From the NCBI GenBank assembly GCA_012295275.1, contig CM022670.1:38702251-38766250 (forward strand): a DNA stretch of 64,000 nucleotides. The letters run 5' to 3'. Under the pieces are notes generated by a model. That model saw nothing but the letters and a program-made list of their open reading frames with translations. It did no database searches and was not told the origin of the DNA. Position 1 is the first letter of the stretch; each line of letters begins with the position of its first letter. Shown here one piece after another: positions 34,912 to 47,100 of this stretch. Position numbers and translations under genes: made by a program. This stretch comes from Chrysomallon squamiferum (lineage: Eukaryota > Mollusca > Gastropoda > Neomphalida > Peltospiridae).

Positions 34912-35138
34912 AGAAACATATACTAGCAGAATTCATGATTGATATATATATATATATCTATATATACACAGTATGAATATTATTATTCTTGTTGTTATTG
35001 CTGTTGTTGTAAGTTATTTATTTCAAAGAAAGAAAGAAACATATACTAGCAGAATTCATGATTGATACATATATATATTCAGTATGAATATTATTATTCT
35101 TGTTGTTATTACTGTTGTTGTAAGTTATTTATTTCAAA
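34912..35138. repeat. Local tandem duplication, ~115-bp unit
   Basis: AAACATATACTAGCAGAATTC through GTAAGTTATTTATTTCAAAG occurs twice in succession (34912-35028 and 35036-35138) with variable TA tracts between. Confidence 0.85.
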
Positions 35139-35698
35139 GCTCATCTAAATTTATCTTGGATTCGGGTCGAGCTGGTCCAGATCCTGAATCCAACCCGCCG
35201 GAGTCTACCGAAATTAACCGAGGGGTTTCAATGACGTTATGACGTCAATAATAGACAAAAGTCACTAAGGACTGGCAAAGTTTCTGCAGCGTGAGAAGAA
35301 TTCGCTTGTTCAGAATTTCGAATAATCGAGGTAAGAACGTTTTATTTTTTAAACTGACAGTACACTGTGTTAGGTATTATAAACTGTACATATCATCAGA
35401 ATGATTAAAATCGTCTGTCGAGTTTATGACAAATAGAAAAGAAGAACAAAATATATATAAAAAAAAAAATATGCAAAGAAATAAAAAACGACAGACATTT
35501 TTAATGGAACTGCAGTTAACAACAAATATATTTCAGTTTTTAAACTAAATATTAATTGCACAATACATTATAAATTATTATTATTATAATTATTTAATTG
35601 TCCTTAATCTGCATTTCTTAAGGATAATAATTATGATTTTATTACCATCATTATGTTTCTGGCGTCAATTTCAATTTTATATATTTTTTTGTTCTTTC

Positions 35699-35700
<2 letters not shown>

Positions 35701-35751
<51 letters not shown>
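35701..35751. repeat. (TG)n microsatellite
   Basis: About 25 units. Confidence 0.98.
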
Positions 35752-35754
<3 letters not shown>

Positions 35755-36315
35755 ATAAAATTAAATAGTTCTCTGTATGTTAGGCCGAACACATATATTT
35801 CGTTATTAACTTTCCATTTTATTTGTTTGCTTTGTTGATAGTTATCATTTTTATTGTTGCTGTCGTTTTTGTTATCATCATCATCATTGTTGATCTTGAA
35901 GCTAAAAAACTAAAAATGAAAAAGAAATAATGTTTACAAGATAATTATAATAACAAAAGATGTAGTTACTGAGGATGACAAGTTTATAATTAAACTGTGA
36001 TTGTCCAGTAAATTAGCTTTGTTTTTAATGACCATCCTTTCCCATTGATCCTATCATCTTCAGTTTACTTTTTTAATTAGCAATTTGTTCTTAATCAAAC
36101 CGAAAACAAAATACGTTTAGAGAAAGCCAGTAAAGAGTACATAATTAAGACAGAAAAGAAATGGTATTTTTGCTTTAATATTTCTGAAATAATAGCGTTT
36201 CACTTAATAAGGGGCGATAACCAACACATTTTTAAATATTAAGGATCTAAACTAGATAGTTACGTCCCATGAATGTAACAACAAAACAACAACAACAACA
36301 ACAATAATAAAAATA

Positions 36316-36471
36316 CTTTTGGTCATACAGATGAGAACAGTTATGAATACGATTAGAATAGATTAACCAGACTGCAGAGGCATAATACGTTATAGATTTC
36401 ACTGTCTTTCTTTTTTATATCGTTTACAAATAGTTTTGTGAAAATTTTCATTTCTGAACTTTTGTTTTATC

Positions 36472-36475
<4 letters not shown>
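36316..36475. repeat. Truncated start of a fifth array unit
   Basis: TTGGTCATACAGATGAGAAC followed by GATTAACCAGACTGCAG and ATAATACGTTATAGATTTCAC matches the first ~150 bp of units 2-4, then gives way to a (CT)n tract. No receptor sequence follows. Confidence 0.75.

Positions 36476-36555
<80 letters not shown>
36475..36555. repeat. (CT)n microsatellite
   Basis: About 40 units; it marks the right edge of the receptor array. Confidence 0.98.
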
Positions 36556-36556
<1 letters not shown>

Positions 36557-37553
36557 ACTTCCCCGTGGTTTTATTTGAAGATGGTGTGTACAAACACTCA
36601 ACTCATTAAAGCAGAGAGCAGCGCATCAAAGACACGGACTGGGTCTGATGTACATTTAAAAAGTGAACTGCTGTAGGTCCCACGGCGGGAATCTGACCCA
36701 ACTAATGATCGAACTCGCACGTGCGTTCTGTGTATCGAGTATTAAATTCCGCCGTCAGTCGCCGAGCACCGCCGCATCAATCGGCGGGGTCTGTCGATCG
36801 TCTTTGAATGAAAACCACTTTGAGAGAAATCCGTTTCCCAATCGAAAGGTTATCCAGATCCGTTTCCTTCCTTCCCGCTCTCTTAGACAAGGAAAACGGA
36901 TAGCGGGCCGCGTCGCAATCGCCGAATCCGACCTCGTATTCGTTTCACGTCTGTTTTTCCTGTATCTCGAACGCTGGTGGAAAAACAGTATCGTCTTTCT
37001 GGCGACTTCGTTTTTTTTTTCTTAAAACGAAGTCGTCATCGGTCGGTGAGGCAACTTCGGGCTCTCGCCACGCCCTCTGGTGAGCGTTTTTGGGACGGGC
37101 AGAAGTGGCTGCCCCGCGAACAAACAATGGCTTTTTTTTTTTTTTATCTGAGCTGTGATCTTTCTGTTCTGTTGTTCAAAGAGCCTTTGATAAACATTGC
37201 ATTTCTGAAAAAAGATGCCAACTTACGCAGGTGCCTAACCATCAGTAAACTTGTTATGCGTACTGGTGGCGGTAACGAGATATGTTTGGGCTAAACGGAA
37301 AATAAATAAATAATTTTCAATACAAAAGACCACCAGAACTTCCAGCTTGTTTATATAAATAAACCAACAAAATTAGATTTAGGCAAATTTTTAAAATATT
37401 TGTGGTTTTTTTTGTTGTTTTTTTGTTGCTCTGATGTACACTTATCCGTATACAGCAATAGACAGTGATGAAAATCATTTGAAATTTATTTTCATTTAAT
37501 TTATGTGTTTATACTCTCAAACATGTGTTATTTGTTTTACCGTTTAGCCACAA

Positions 37554-37555
<2 letters not shown>

Positions 37556-37647
<92 letters not shown>
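37556..37647. repeat. (CT)n microsatellite
   Basis: About 45 units. Confidence 0.98.
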
Positions 37648-37650
<3 letters not shown>

Positions 37651-38716
37651 CCTTATTTGTTCCCAAAATATTGTTTTGAGAATTTATGTCCTTATTTATT
37701 TATCTGACATAAATTTTTTTTAAAAAAAATTTTAGTTTTTTCTTGTTCGTACTCACAAGGTGATCTAAAGTTTTAATTAATACTTCTTTAAAAGTTTAAC
37801 ACATATAAGCATAATTAACAACAACAACAACAATTTATTCAAAAGAAGAAGAAACATTATCCTCAACTCAGATATTATACCTATTTACAACCTCGTTTTG
37901 ATGTGCTTTTCTTGGTGTTGTTTATTTTCATTCACTGTTATCGGCAGTAAATAACATAGTTATCACCTCCATTACCGGAAGTGAGATCGAGGAGGAATTC
38001 TGGGCGGCGATACAATCGAAGGAAATGCATGAAAAACAGGGGGAAAAAAATAAAATGTACAGCAAAGAAACAAAAACCCCTCAGTCCTCACTGGCATTTT
38101 GTATCGTAACGAGATCGCCGTTTTAATGGATTTTGTTTCAGTGAAACTTGGACTGAACATCCTATAACGAAATGTCGTCGTTTCTGGCCGCCCTTTGTCG
38201 AGTGAGTCGCGTCTCCCGAGATTTGAAACACTTTCGCCTCCAGAGCTGCATTCTTAGACAGAGTTTGAAAATAGCTGAGAGTTTGTGTTAAAAGTCTGGG
38301 GTGTTTTTACGTACCCCTCGTGGCTGTCCCCGAGGGCAGCAATCCTGAAACAATTGGCACATGTTTCAACAATCACACACGGGAGAGAAGCTGAAGACAT
38401 TTGATGTTTGGCTTTCACCTCTTCCATGTTGCCAGTTGTGTGGTAGTACTGTTACGTACCAAAGAGAATTTATAAAAATAATTTTTAAAAAAAGAAAAGA
38501 AAAAGAAATAAAAAATAAAAAAATGTAAAAGAAAAAGGTTATAATACTTTTCGTGAGTTGATTTCAGTAGATTTGTGTTTGTAATAAACTTTAATTTGTT
38601 TGTAAAAAAAAAAAAAAAATCTCTCATTTAGCGAGTAATTCTCAACGACTGTTTTTGGTTATTCCTTTTGATGTAAAATTTAAATATGTATTATTAGATT
38701 ATTTGAATAGTTAGAC

Positions 38717-39056
38717 GAAATGATTTAATAACCTGCGAATTATATCACAGGAGATAATAATTTGATTATTTTATTTTAAGCATTATTCTTTTTTTTATCC
38801 TTTTTTTTCAACTTCAAAACAGTGTAGTGGTAATCGCTCTCAGAAATTTGTTTACCAATCATGGAAACCTTTTTACTGAAATGATTTAATAACTTGCGAA
38901 TTATAACACAAGAGATAATAATTTGATTATTTTATTTTAAACATTATTCTTTTTTTTATCTTTATTTTTATCTTCTTTTTTTTTTTCAACTTCAAAATAG
39001 TGTAGTGGTAATCGCTCTCAGAAATTTGTTTACCAATCGGGGAAACCTTTTTATTG
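38717..39056. repeat. Local tandem duplication, 160-180 bp units
   Basis: GAAATGATTTAATAAC through TCAGAAATTTGTTTACCAAT occurs at about 38717-38876 and 38878-39056. The copies differ mainly in T-rich length. Confidence 0.9.
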
Positions 39057-40320
39057 AATTGCTCCTCTTTTAAACTGAGTCTGTAACAAATGTAAACAGA
39101 AATGTCGAGCTGAACAGACAATAGAGAATTGTTACAGTTCATACCTCTTACCTTTTCAGTTTTACTAAAGACAAACAAGAAAAAAGAAATTTACTTTTCG
39201 TTATTCCTTTATATAGCATCTTGTAAGATAAAAACCAGCCTATGTTGTGTTTATAATTTTTGTTCTGACATTTTTCTCGTCATCGAAGACAAAAATGATT
39301 CCGGTTTTAGATATTACCATTACTTATAATGAAATATTTATTTTGTGGGAAAGATTAATCTTTATTTGTATCATTTGACGAGCATGGCAAACGCTTGGAA
39401 AATAATATTCTGTATTATTCTTTCACCGTGTGTGGAATGATGCACAGGAAACGAAATTGGTTAGTAAAAAAAAAAGAAAAAAAAAGGTAACATATCACAA
39501 ACAGCCTTTATTATTTATTTTGTTAAAATTTAGATAAATTTTTATTTTCAACTCTGACAACTGAAACATTAGTTTTTAAAACCAGTTCATATGGTAAAAA
39601 TAAATCATTGAAAGAGCTTTGTTATTCCAGTTGGCAGACAATGTCGCCATTTTTCCCCCTCATCTCTCGTCTTTTCCCGCAGGCGATGGAAGTCTCGCCA
39701 ATTAAATCATCATCCACACACACAGGGCAAAGGCTTGGCGCAGGAGTGTTATGGCCCGAGGGGTAACAGGCTGTCTCCAGTTTCAACGTGGACAAAAGAA
39801 AAACACCTCGCGACTTAAAAACTTTCCCTAAAACTCGTAACAACGGTTACGAGTCTTGCATGTGTTTCCCATCGAAGACAACAGGGATTGTATTTTTCTT
39901 TCGCACTCCAGACATCTTGAAGCGGCGCGCAATGGCGGGATGCAAGAAGCGTCTGAGAAACTCGCCCAGGAAACTTCAGACATCCCGCTGTAATGTCAAA
40001 CCGACCTGCGGCATTCCACTCCGGTATTGGTTATGGAAGAAGTAAAACTAGCATATGTTTTGTCAAGTTTCATCCATTTATTTATTATCGCAAATTTATT
40101 AAAATCAAACAAAGACGTACACCGTCCAGACGATACAAGCAGACGTCAAGCCGAGATTTCGCGCCAAAAACCTGCGGAGAACACAACCACAAGCGATCCC
40201 ATCACCCATGTCCGTAAATAAATTGTACACATTGCACTTCCCTGCAGACGTGTGTTCGGAAGTCGCATATGGCACGGCCAGCACGGGCCTGTTTGCTGTG
40301 AGCACCGGGTATTCCTTTTT

Positions 40321-40706
40321 GAGTTGTATTGTATATCAATTAATTGGTCATAATAGCAGGATTGTGTGACTTGCGGCCTTTGCGCTATGGGATGATAAGG
40401 GTATAGAGTTCCCCAAAGAAAACAAACTCTTCTCGGTTGGTGTAGTAAATAGAATTCTGCTTACAGTTATTTTACAAGAAACCCGAGTACACGTGCTTCC
40501 AACTCTTTTTTTTTTTTTTTTTTTTGCTTTCATATATCGTCTGTGTTAATGTCGTTTGTTTTACCTTCAACCTTTGGTGAAAACCTCTTTTTCTTCTTTT
40601 TTTTTTTTTTACGAAAATAGTGAATAATTAAATGTAAATGGTTGTTTATATCAAAATTATAAATAACCAGATATATATATATATATATATAAAAATTTAA
40701 AAAAAA

Positions 40707-40744
<38 letters not shown>

Positions 40745-41088
40745 TATTTTATTTTTATTTTATTATTTTATTTTTTACTTTTCTTAAAATATTTCCTTTC
40801 TTTTTATTTGTTTTCTTCTTTTTCTTCTTCTTCTTTCTTTTTTTCTTTCTTTTTTTTTCTTTTCTTTTGTGTTTCTTTTATTAATTATAAAATTTTTATT
40901 TTTCTATAACCTTATCAGTCATTTTTGTTTCGTTTTCCAGAAGTATGTTTCCACATACTTGTAAGTCTTCTTTTTGTTTGTTTTTCGGTGTTGGATTTTT
41001 TTTAATTTTTAATTTTTTTTATTTATATGTTTGCAGATTTTTAGTTGTTTTATGTTGTTCTTTTTCTTTTCTTTTTTATCTTTATCTT

Positions 41089-41121
<33 letters not shown>

Positions 41122-44116
41122 GTATATATATGTCTCACATCATTAATTTTTACTTTATGTTCCATCTTATTTTATTTCATACCGTTAACTTGGCAAAGCC
41201 AAAAATCTTCTTACTGTTGTAATTTCATTTATACTTAATAGTAACAAATTAATATTTTAATTAATACTTTTCAGATAGCTGTTTCATTTTATATAATTTA
41301 TTCAACAATTATTTTCAATAACTTCTGTACATTTTTAAATTTAAGGGTATTTGGGGTTTTATTTCACATATATATGTGTATATAGTTTCATTTCATCTTT
41401 GTTATTTTTAAAATACAGTAGTTTCATACAAACGAATATAGTTAATAAAATTACATTTTAAAGAACTTTAATTTTTAATTTTAAAAAGTATACTAACATT
41501 CCTATTTGTACTGCTATTACTACTACTACAACTGAGAAATAATAAAAAAAAAAAAAAAAAAGAAAGAAAACGAAGAAAAGAAAGAAAGAAAGAAAGAAAA
41601 AACCCTTAGATTTACTTAGTTTCTGCCTCTCAGAGTTTCAGCGTTCACGAGGCGGCACTATAATTATCTGTTAAACTGTTATTTGGAATGTTCTTGTTAT
41701 AACAACGTGATGCAAGGAGTTACTTCCCTTACAGAGTTACTAACGTCTTTCTCGGAACTCTCTTGGGTCTCACATTTTCTTTTTTAGGAGAGCTTTAGAA
41801 ACTTATTGCTTTGTAAAAAAGTCTAAAGTTTCATCTATTTACACCATAAGATGCTTCTCTGTAGATATTTTTCACCCCAGCGATAGTTAAAACAATTGAC
41901 ATAAACTAGATTTCGAAATCTAAGTATTTTCGTAAGTTCCTTTGGGGAATCTTAAAACACTCGGAAATCAGAAAGATCGCTGTAACAATTTCTATTTATT
42001 TTGGCATGCAAAATAATTATTTCATCTCTTTTTGTTTCTTATATATATACACACACATATATTGTTCATACAGTAACTTTGAAACATTTCTGTTGCAATG
42101 TTTTCCAGGAGCCATATTAGTTTTATATTATTCGTTAAATATTATTTTAATAAAAATAATAATAATAACAGTCTCTATAACATGTTAGCTAAACACAATA
42201 TATATTATATTATAAATTGTCATAGATAAAACATTACATAATATTAAAATGTTAAAAATTTAGTATATCTTAATTTTCTACACGTTCGAATTTTATATGG
42301 CCTTTTGACAAATAAATAGCAACTCACAATGCATTGATATTTACTTAAATATCCTATTTATTTACTTGTAAGATATATATATATTTTTGTGGGTTTTTTG
42401 TCATTTTTTGTTTTGTTTTGTTTTTTTGTTATTTAAAAAAAAACAAAAAAAAACTTGCGATGGCGTTCGTCGAAATTAGGTTAGGCACGATAACACTTTA
42501 GAAGATAATACGACAATAACCAGAAGCAGCCATTTTCGACGTGTGTGGGGGCTTCTGTTTTTATTGCTTTAAAAGATGAACGCTTTTTGCGAGATCATCA
42601 AAACGAAAAGATTATTTGCTTTGCGAAACGCTTCCCTGCCCTTTCTTGAAATATCATTAGTAGCCGAAGCTAGGCAGCGACACCGAGAGAAACATTTGAA
42701 ACCCCACGCGACCCGTTTCTTCATTAATGATAACTCGCCCCTTGATCTACGACTTCACGCTGTCGAAATGTTTGACACTTTCGTGAAAACAGTGGAAAAA
42801 AAAAACAGCGTAACTATTTTCTGTCAACGTACATCTATATTTGTGTTCTAGAATTTTATTCAGAACGGGAGAAAAAGAAGAAAATAATAGAAAAAAAAAA
42901 AAAAGAAAATAAAAAAAAAAAAAAGAAGAAGAAGGAATAATCATAAAAAAAAAAGGAAAAAAAAACATAATAATAATAAGAAGAAGAAGAAGAAGAAGAT
43001 GATGATGATGATGATGATGAAGATGAAGAAGAAATGGATTAATAAACAAACAAACAAATAAATAGAGAAATAAATAAACATTTACGTATGTAACTATATA
43101 GATATAAATATTTAACATAGTATCTATACTTGATAAATCCAAAGAATAATGTTCAACAATATAAACATTGAGTTCTGAAAATAATGCGTGAAACTCAGTT
43201 TATTTTTGTATTTTATGTTTGTTATTGTTGTTGTTTATTTATTTATTTATTTATTTAACTGTTTATTAATTTAATTGTTTAATTATTTATTTATTTATTT
43301 ATTTATGTGCTTGTTTGTTTATTTATTTATTTATTTATTTATTTATACGATTCTTTCTTTCTTTCTTTCTTTCTTATTGTATTTTGTGTTTTATTATTAT
43401 TATTTATATTTACTTACTGATTACATTGCTTGAATAGATTTCTTGGCTTTTTTATTCAAGTTCCATGATTTTTATTTTTATTTTGTACATTTATTATATT
43501 ATATACATACATACATACATACATACATACGTACATACATACATATATACATACATATACACACACATGCACATATTCACACACATTCACACATACACAC
43601 ACACACAAATACATTCTTACATACATAAGCATAAACACATACATAGATACACACACATACATACGATAAAGATAATAAATAAAAAACCAGAAAAAAACAC
43701 AAAAAACATGCGCGATAAAAAAGAGTTACACAGTCATATCTCGCTTCTCTCCGACAAGAATCCCTGATTTACATTGTCGCATACATTGCTGTGAAATCAA
43801 GTAAGCTGACGATTTCTTTTATTTCGGCTATAAATAAGAGTCCTGTCTTAAAACCACGGGGGCAGTGAGTAATTTGTCCTTGCCGAATAACTGACGTTGT
43901 GATCTGGCAGATACGCGCAGATAAAGCACGCGATATAACGCATTGGATGTCACGTTGCATATTCATAATGATGATACCTCACGTGGCATTAGTGAGCGGA
44001 ATTTCGTACACGTTTATCACAAATCTGTGTAATTTAAATCTTTTGTTTTTAATCCGCTGTTTGTTTTAGTAGTTTTTGTTAGTTTGGTTTTTGGTGGGAG
44101 GTTTTTGTTGGGATGC

Positions 44117-44158
<42 letters not shown>

Positions 44159-46327
44159 CTTTTGTTGGGGATGGGGGTTTTTTTTTTTTTTTGTTTTTTT
44201 ATGGTTGTTTTTTTAATTTTTTATCATTGTTTGATTTTTGATTTTATTTTATTTTTTTATTTTTTAATTTTAAAATTAATTTTTTTTATTTTATTTTATT
44301 TTATTTTATTTTATTTATTTATTTATTATTTTTAAAATTTATTTGTTCTCTCATTCGTTTATACGTGAATGTATCTCTTTATTGTTTTATTTTATACACG
44401 CACATACATAAATAAACATATTATATAATATATAACTCTAATTTGACTTTTTTACACTGTATGAATTTAAAACATAAATTAAATATTATTGTTCTATGTA
44501 TTTTGGTGTTCTATGTACACAACAATAATAATAATTTAATAAAACTCATAAAATATCGAAATTAAGCATTATTTATTATTTATTATTTATTTATTTTTTT
44601 CATTTTAAGAAAATAAAAATAAAATAAAAACATTTAAAAATTTAATGCCTGTTAAAACAAAAATATCCAAATTAAGCTTTTTATTATTTCTTTTTTTTTT
44701 TTCATTAAGAATATTTAGTGCCTCTTAAACAACTTTGCTGAATTTTTTTTCCTCACGTTTTTTATTTGTAACGATGAATAAGAAATTTTGAAAGAAAGAA
44801 ACAAATGCTACCGTCAGTAAACACAAGTAAAAACTATATTTTTCATTGGACTTAAAACCCGTAATTACATTTCCATAAACCTACAGCAAAAAAAAAAAAA
44901 AAAAACCAGCGTAAATATCGGCCAATTCCAAAAACAAAAGGTTTACTTTATCTTGAATGCAAGGAACAGGTGCCACTAACGCGCCGTTTAAGGAATTTTT
45001 CAAATCGTAAATCTTCGCTATACGTCCGTGCACCCCCGATAGCAACTTGACTGGGACTCGGGTTTTGCCAATTACACGTAGCATCAGACAGAAAACCTGT
45101 TAACATGTCAGTTTGCAACGCGATATACAAATACTGCCGCTCCAACGTAAGGGAATACCTAGTCGTATAGATGGGTGAGATAGGTGACAATAAATGTCTG
45201 TAAGCTTCAGTGTACTTTAGCTGCGCCTCTTCTTTTTTTTGTGTGTGTGTGCGTGTGTTTAAAATTTAAAATTTAATTTGTTGTTTTTTTTTTCCGTAAA
45301 AAACGGATAGTTATAATGACAGCTTATTTGCAATAAGGCTTAAAGACCATTTATCAATTTCAAAAGAAAAAAAAAAATAACTGAAAAATATGTCATTAAA
45401 TATTCAGTAGTCCTTTACTAGTGGATGTCAGTGATTTTAGAACTAATTAGGTTTGTCATCATGAAGCAATGGTCAGTTAGAATCAATCAGTGCGTCAAAC
45501 AAAATTTTGGCAAAAATTAATCAAAATCCTTTTGCATTTAGCCACTTATATATATATATTTTAAAATGTTACGTACTTTTAACAAAGTATATCATCCCCA
45601 CCATTATTATCTGCATCAAGGTTTAAGCAGCAAAATACATATGTAGATGTTATTTAATTGTTTTTTATGGCAGTTTTTTTACTTATTCGTGACAGAATAA
45701 GTAGTGGCAATATCTGTACTAGTATAAGTACTAACAACGGGAGTTGTGGTAGCTGTAGTAGAGAGATAAATTAGTCGATTATTCATATTAGTAGTAGTAG
45801 TAGTAGTAGCAGAAGCAGTAGTAGTAGTAGCAATAGCAGTAGTAGTAGTAGAAATAATAGCAGTAGTGGCTATAGTAGTACAAGCATTGTTTTCAAACAT
45901 TATTTATCTGCAGAATTCTGTTGAATGTATATATATATATATATATAAAACAATAAGACATTAAATACAATATGCACATACTCACCCATTAATAAAACGC
46001 TAAATATTAAGTATTTTAAAATCCTTACAAAAAAAACCGTATTGTAAATTTTTAATTTTGCACTATTTATAAATGGTTACTGGTTTAAAATTATTTTATA
46101 TTTTTCTCGCTTTAATATCCAAGTCAGTTATAACTGCACGTTTTATCGTGTACTTCAGAATCGGATATAAGCGTATCACTTAAAAATAAATAAACTCATA
46201 ATACGGCTATTAACATTAAGAAGCGATCATTTTTCTAAGATAATTTTATCGGAAACTTCACTCGCAGTTTTTAGTGATAATGTAGGAATCTAGTTCTAGT
46301 TATGAATGGGTTAAAGCTGTCTGTATT

Positions 46328-46365
<38 letters not shown>

Positions 46366-46780
46366 AGAAATTCGATCAAACTTCCTGCAGTTAGTAAACT
46401 TATATATCTCCCAGGGAAACAACGATGTATACATATATATTTATGTGTGTGTGTGTGTGTGAATAAAAACTATTTATTTATTTAACTATTTATGCATGAA
46501 TATGTATGTATGTATGTATGTATGTCTGTTTGTATGTATGCGTCTGTCTGTATGTATGTATGCGTCTGGTCATATGTATGTATGTATGACTGTATATATG
46601 TTGTTCTGGCCATGCGTGTGTGTGCATGTGTCTGTATGTGTGTATCTAAGTGTCTGTATATGTACATGGATATATATATATTTCTGAGGACTGTACATAT
46701 GTAACCTATACATGTATTTAAAACTTTCATAAAACAGAATCTTTCTTTACAGACTTTTTTCCAAAGTCTGATTTACATGG
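40321..46780. other. Non-coding stretch, microsatellites and small islands
   Basis: Simple repeats dominate: ATT at 40711-40742, TTTC/TTCTT near 40795-40865, GAA/GAT near 42979-43020, TTTA near 43220-43345, ATAC at 43503-43545, TTG at 44119-44154 and TAG at 45788-45850. Small GC-richer islands lie at about 42470-42790, 43750-44030 (with TATAAATA at 43831) and 44960-45230. No gene was recognised. Confidence 0.6.
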
Positions 46781-46980
46781 AAGCACAGAAGTCAAATAGC
46801 CGGACCTCCCTGATTAAGGAAGCAGTCTCTCTTGGGGGTCATGTTCCGCTTCAGTGACTTTACAGAGATTATCAGCTCATCTCCAAACTTTTTTTTTTTT
46901 TCAAACTCCACAAAACACGGCTCTGAAACGAATCCCCCATCGCTCAAAGACTTGTAGCCCAAGGGCGTGAGTGTTTTCAT

Positions 46981-47100
46981 TCGCGTCAGCCAATCAAATG
47001 ACGTCTTTCGCCGCGTCAGCCAATCGAATTGCGTTTTGGGGGCTTTCCTCTTTGGTTTCGTTTCTCACACACGTGTGAGTAATTGCGACCAATAAAAGCT
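46981..47100 (+). promoter_or_regulatory. Promoter-like cluster: three CCAAT boxes and a CACGTG E-box
   Basis: CCAAT at 46990-46994, 47020-47024 and 47089-47093. The first two sit in a 30-bp tandem repeat beginning GCGTCAGCCAATC. CACGTG at 47070-47075 lies in a near-palindrome, CTCACACACGTGTGAG. A strong donor-like CA|GTAAGT follows at 47239. This resembles an NF-Y/bHLH-type promoter with a first exon of about 120-140 bp; the target gene is not shown. Confidence 0.45.

Larger units (their letters stand above)
32366..36315. repeat. Receptor array unit 4 (GPCR7)
   Basis: Homologous to unit 3 over its whole length, including the 3' ACCGAAATTAACCGAGG block (near 35208) and GTTAGGCCGAACACATAT (35779). 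Contains a private tandem duplication of about 115 bp at 34912-35138. Confidence 0.8.
36556..40320. other. Non-coding stretch with three GC-richer islands
   Basis: Islands at about 36660-37130, 37950-38420 and 39620-40310 have near-normal GC and many CpGs, in sharp contrast to their surroundings. They contain motif-like sites such as CCGGAAGTG (ETS-like, 37976) and TTTTCCCGC (E2F-like, about 39672). Open frames in them match no family I know and lack any internal signature. A (CT)n tract lies at 37556-37647 and a local duplication at 38717-39056. Confidence 0.55.

Noticed and set aside
36663-37025. 120-codon open frame in a GC-richer island
   Set aside because: No recognisable domain, no splice context and an overlapping frame on the other strand of equal quality; better explained by high local GC giving few stop codons.
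39788-40221. Overlapping short open frames in the 39.6-40.3 kb island
   Set aside because: Three frames of similar length compete and none shows conserved motifs.
42576-42851. 91-codon open frame beginning MNAFCEIIKTKRL
   Set aside because: Not similar to any family I know, ends in a low-complexity Lys stretch, and has no promoter or poly(A) context.
46792-46980. 62-codon minus-strand frame abutting the CCAAT cluster
   Set aside because: Tempting because of the possible bidirectional promoter, but it is short, contains a poly(Lys) homopolymer run and matches nothing.
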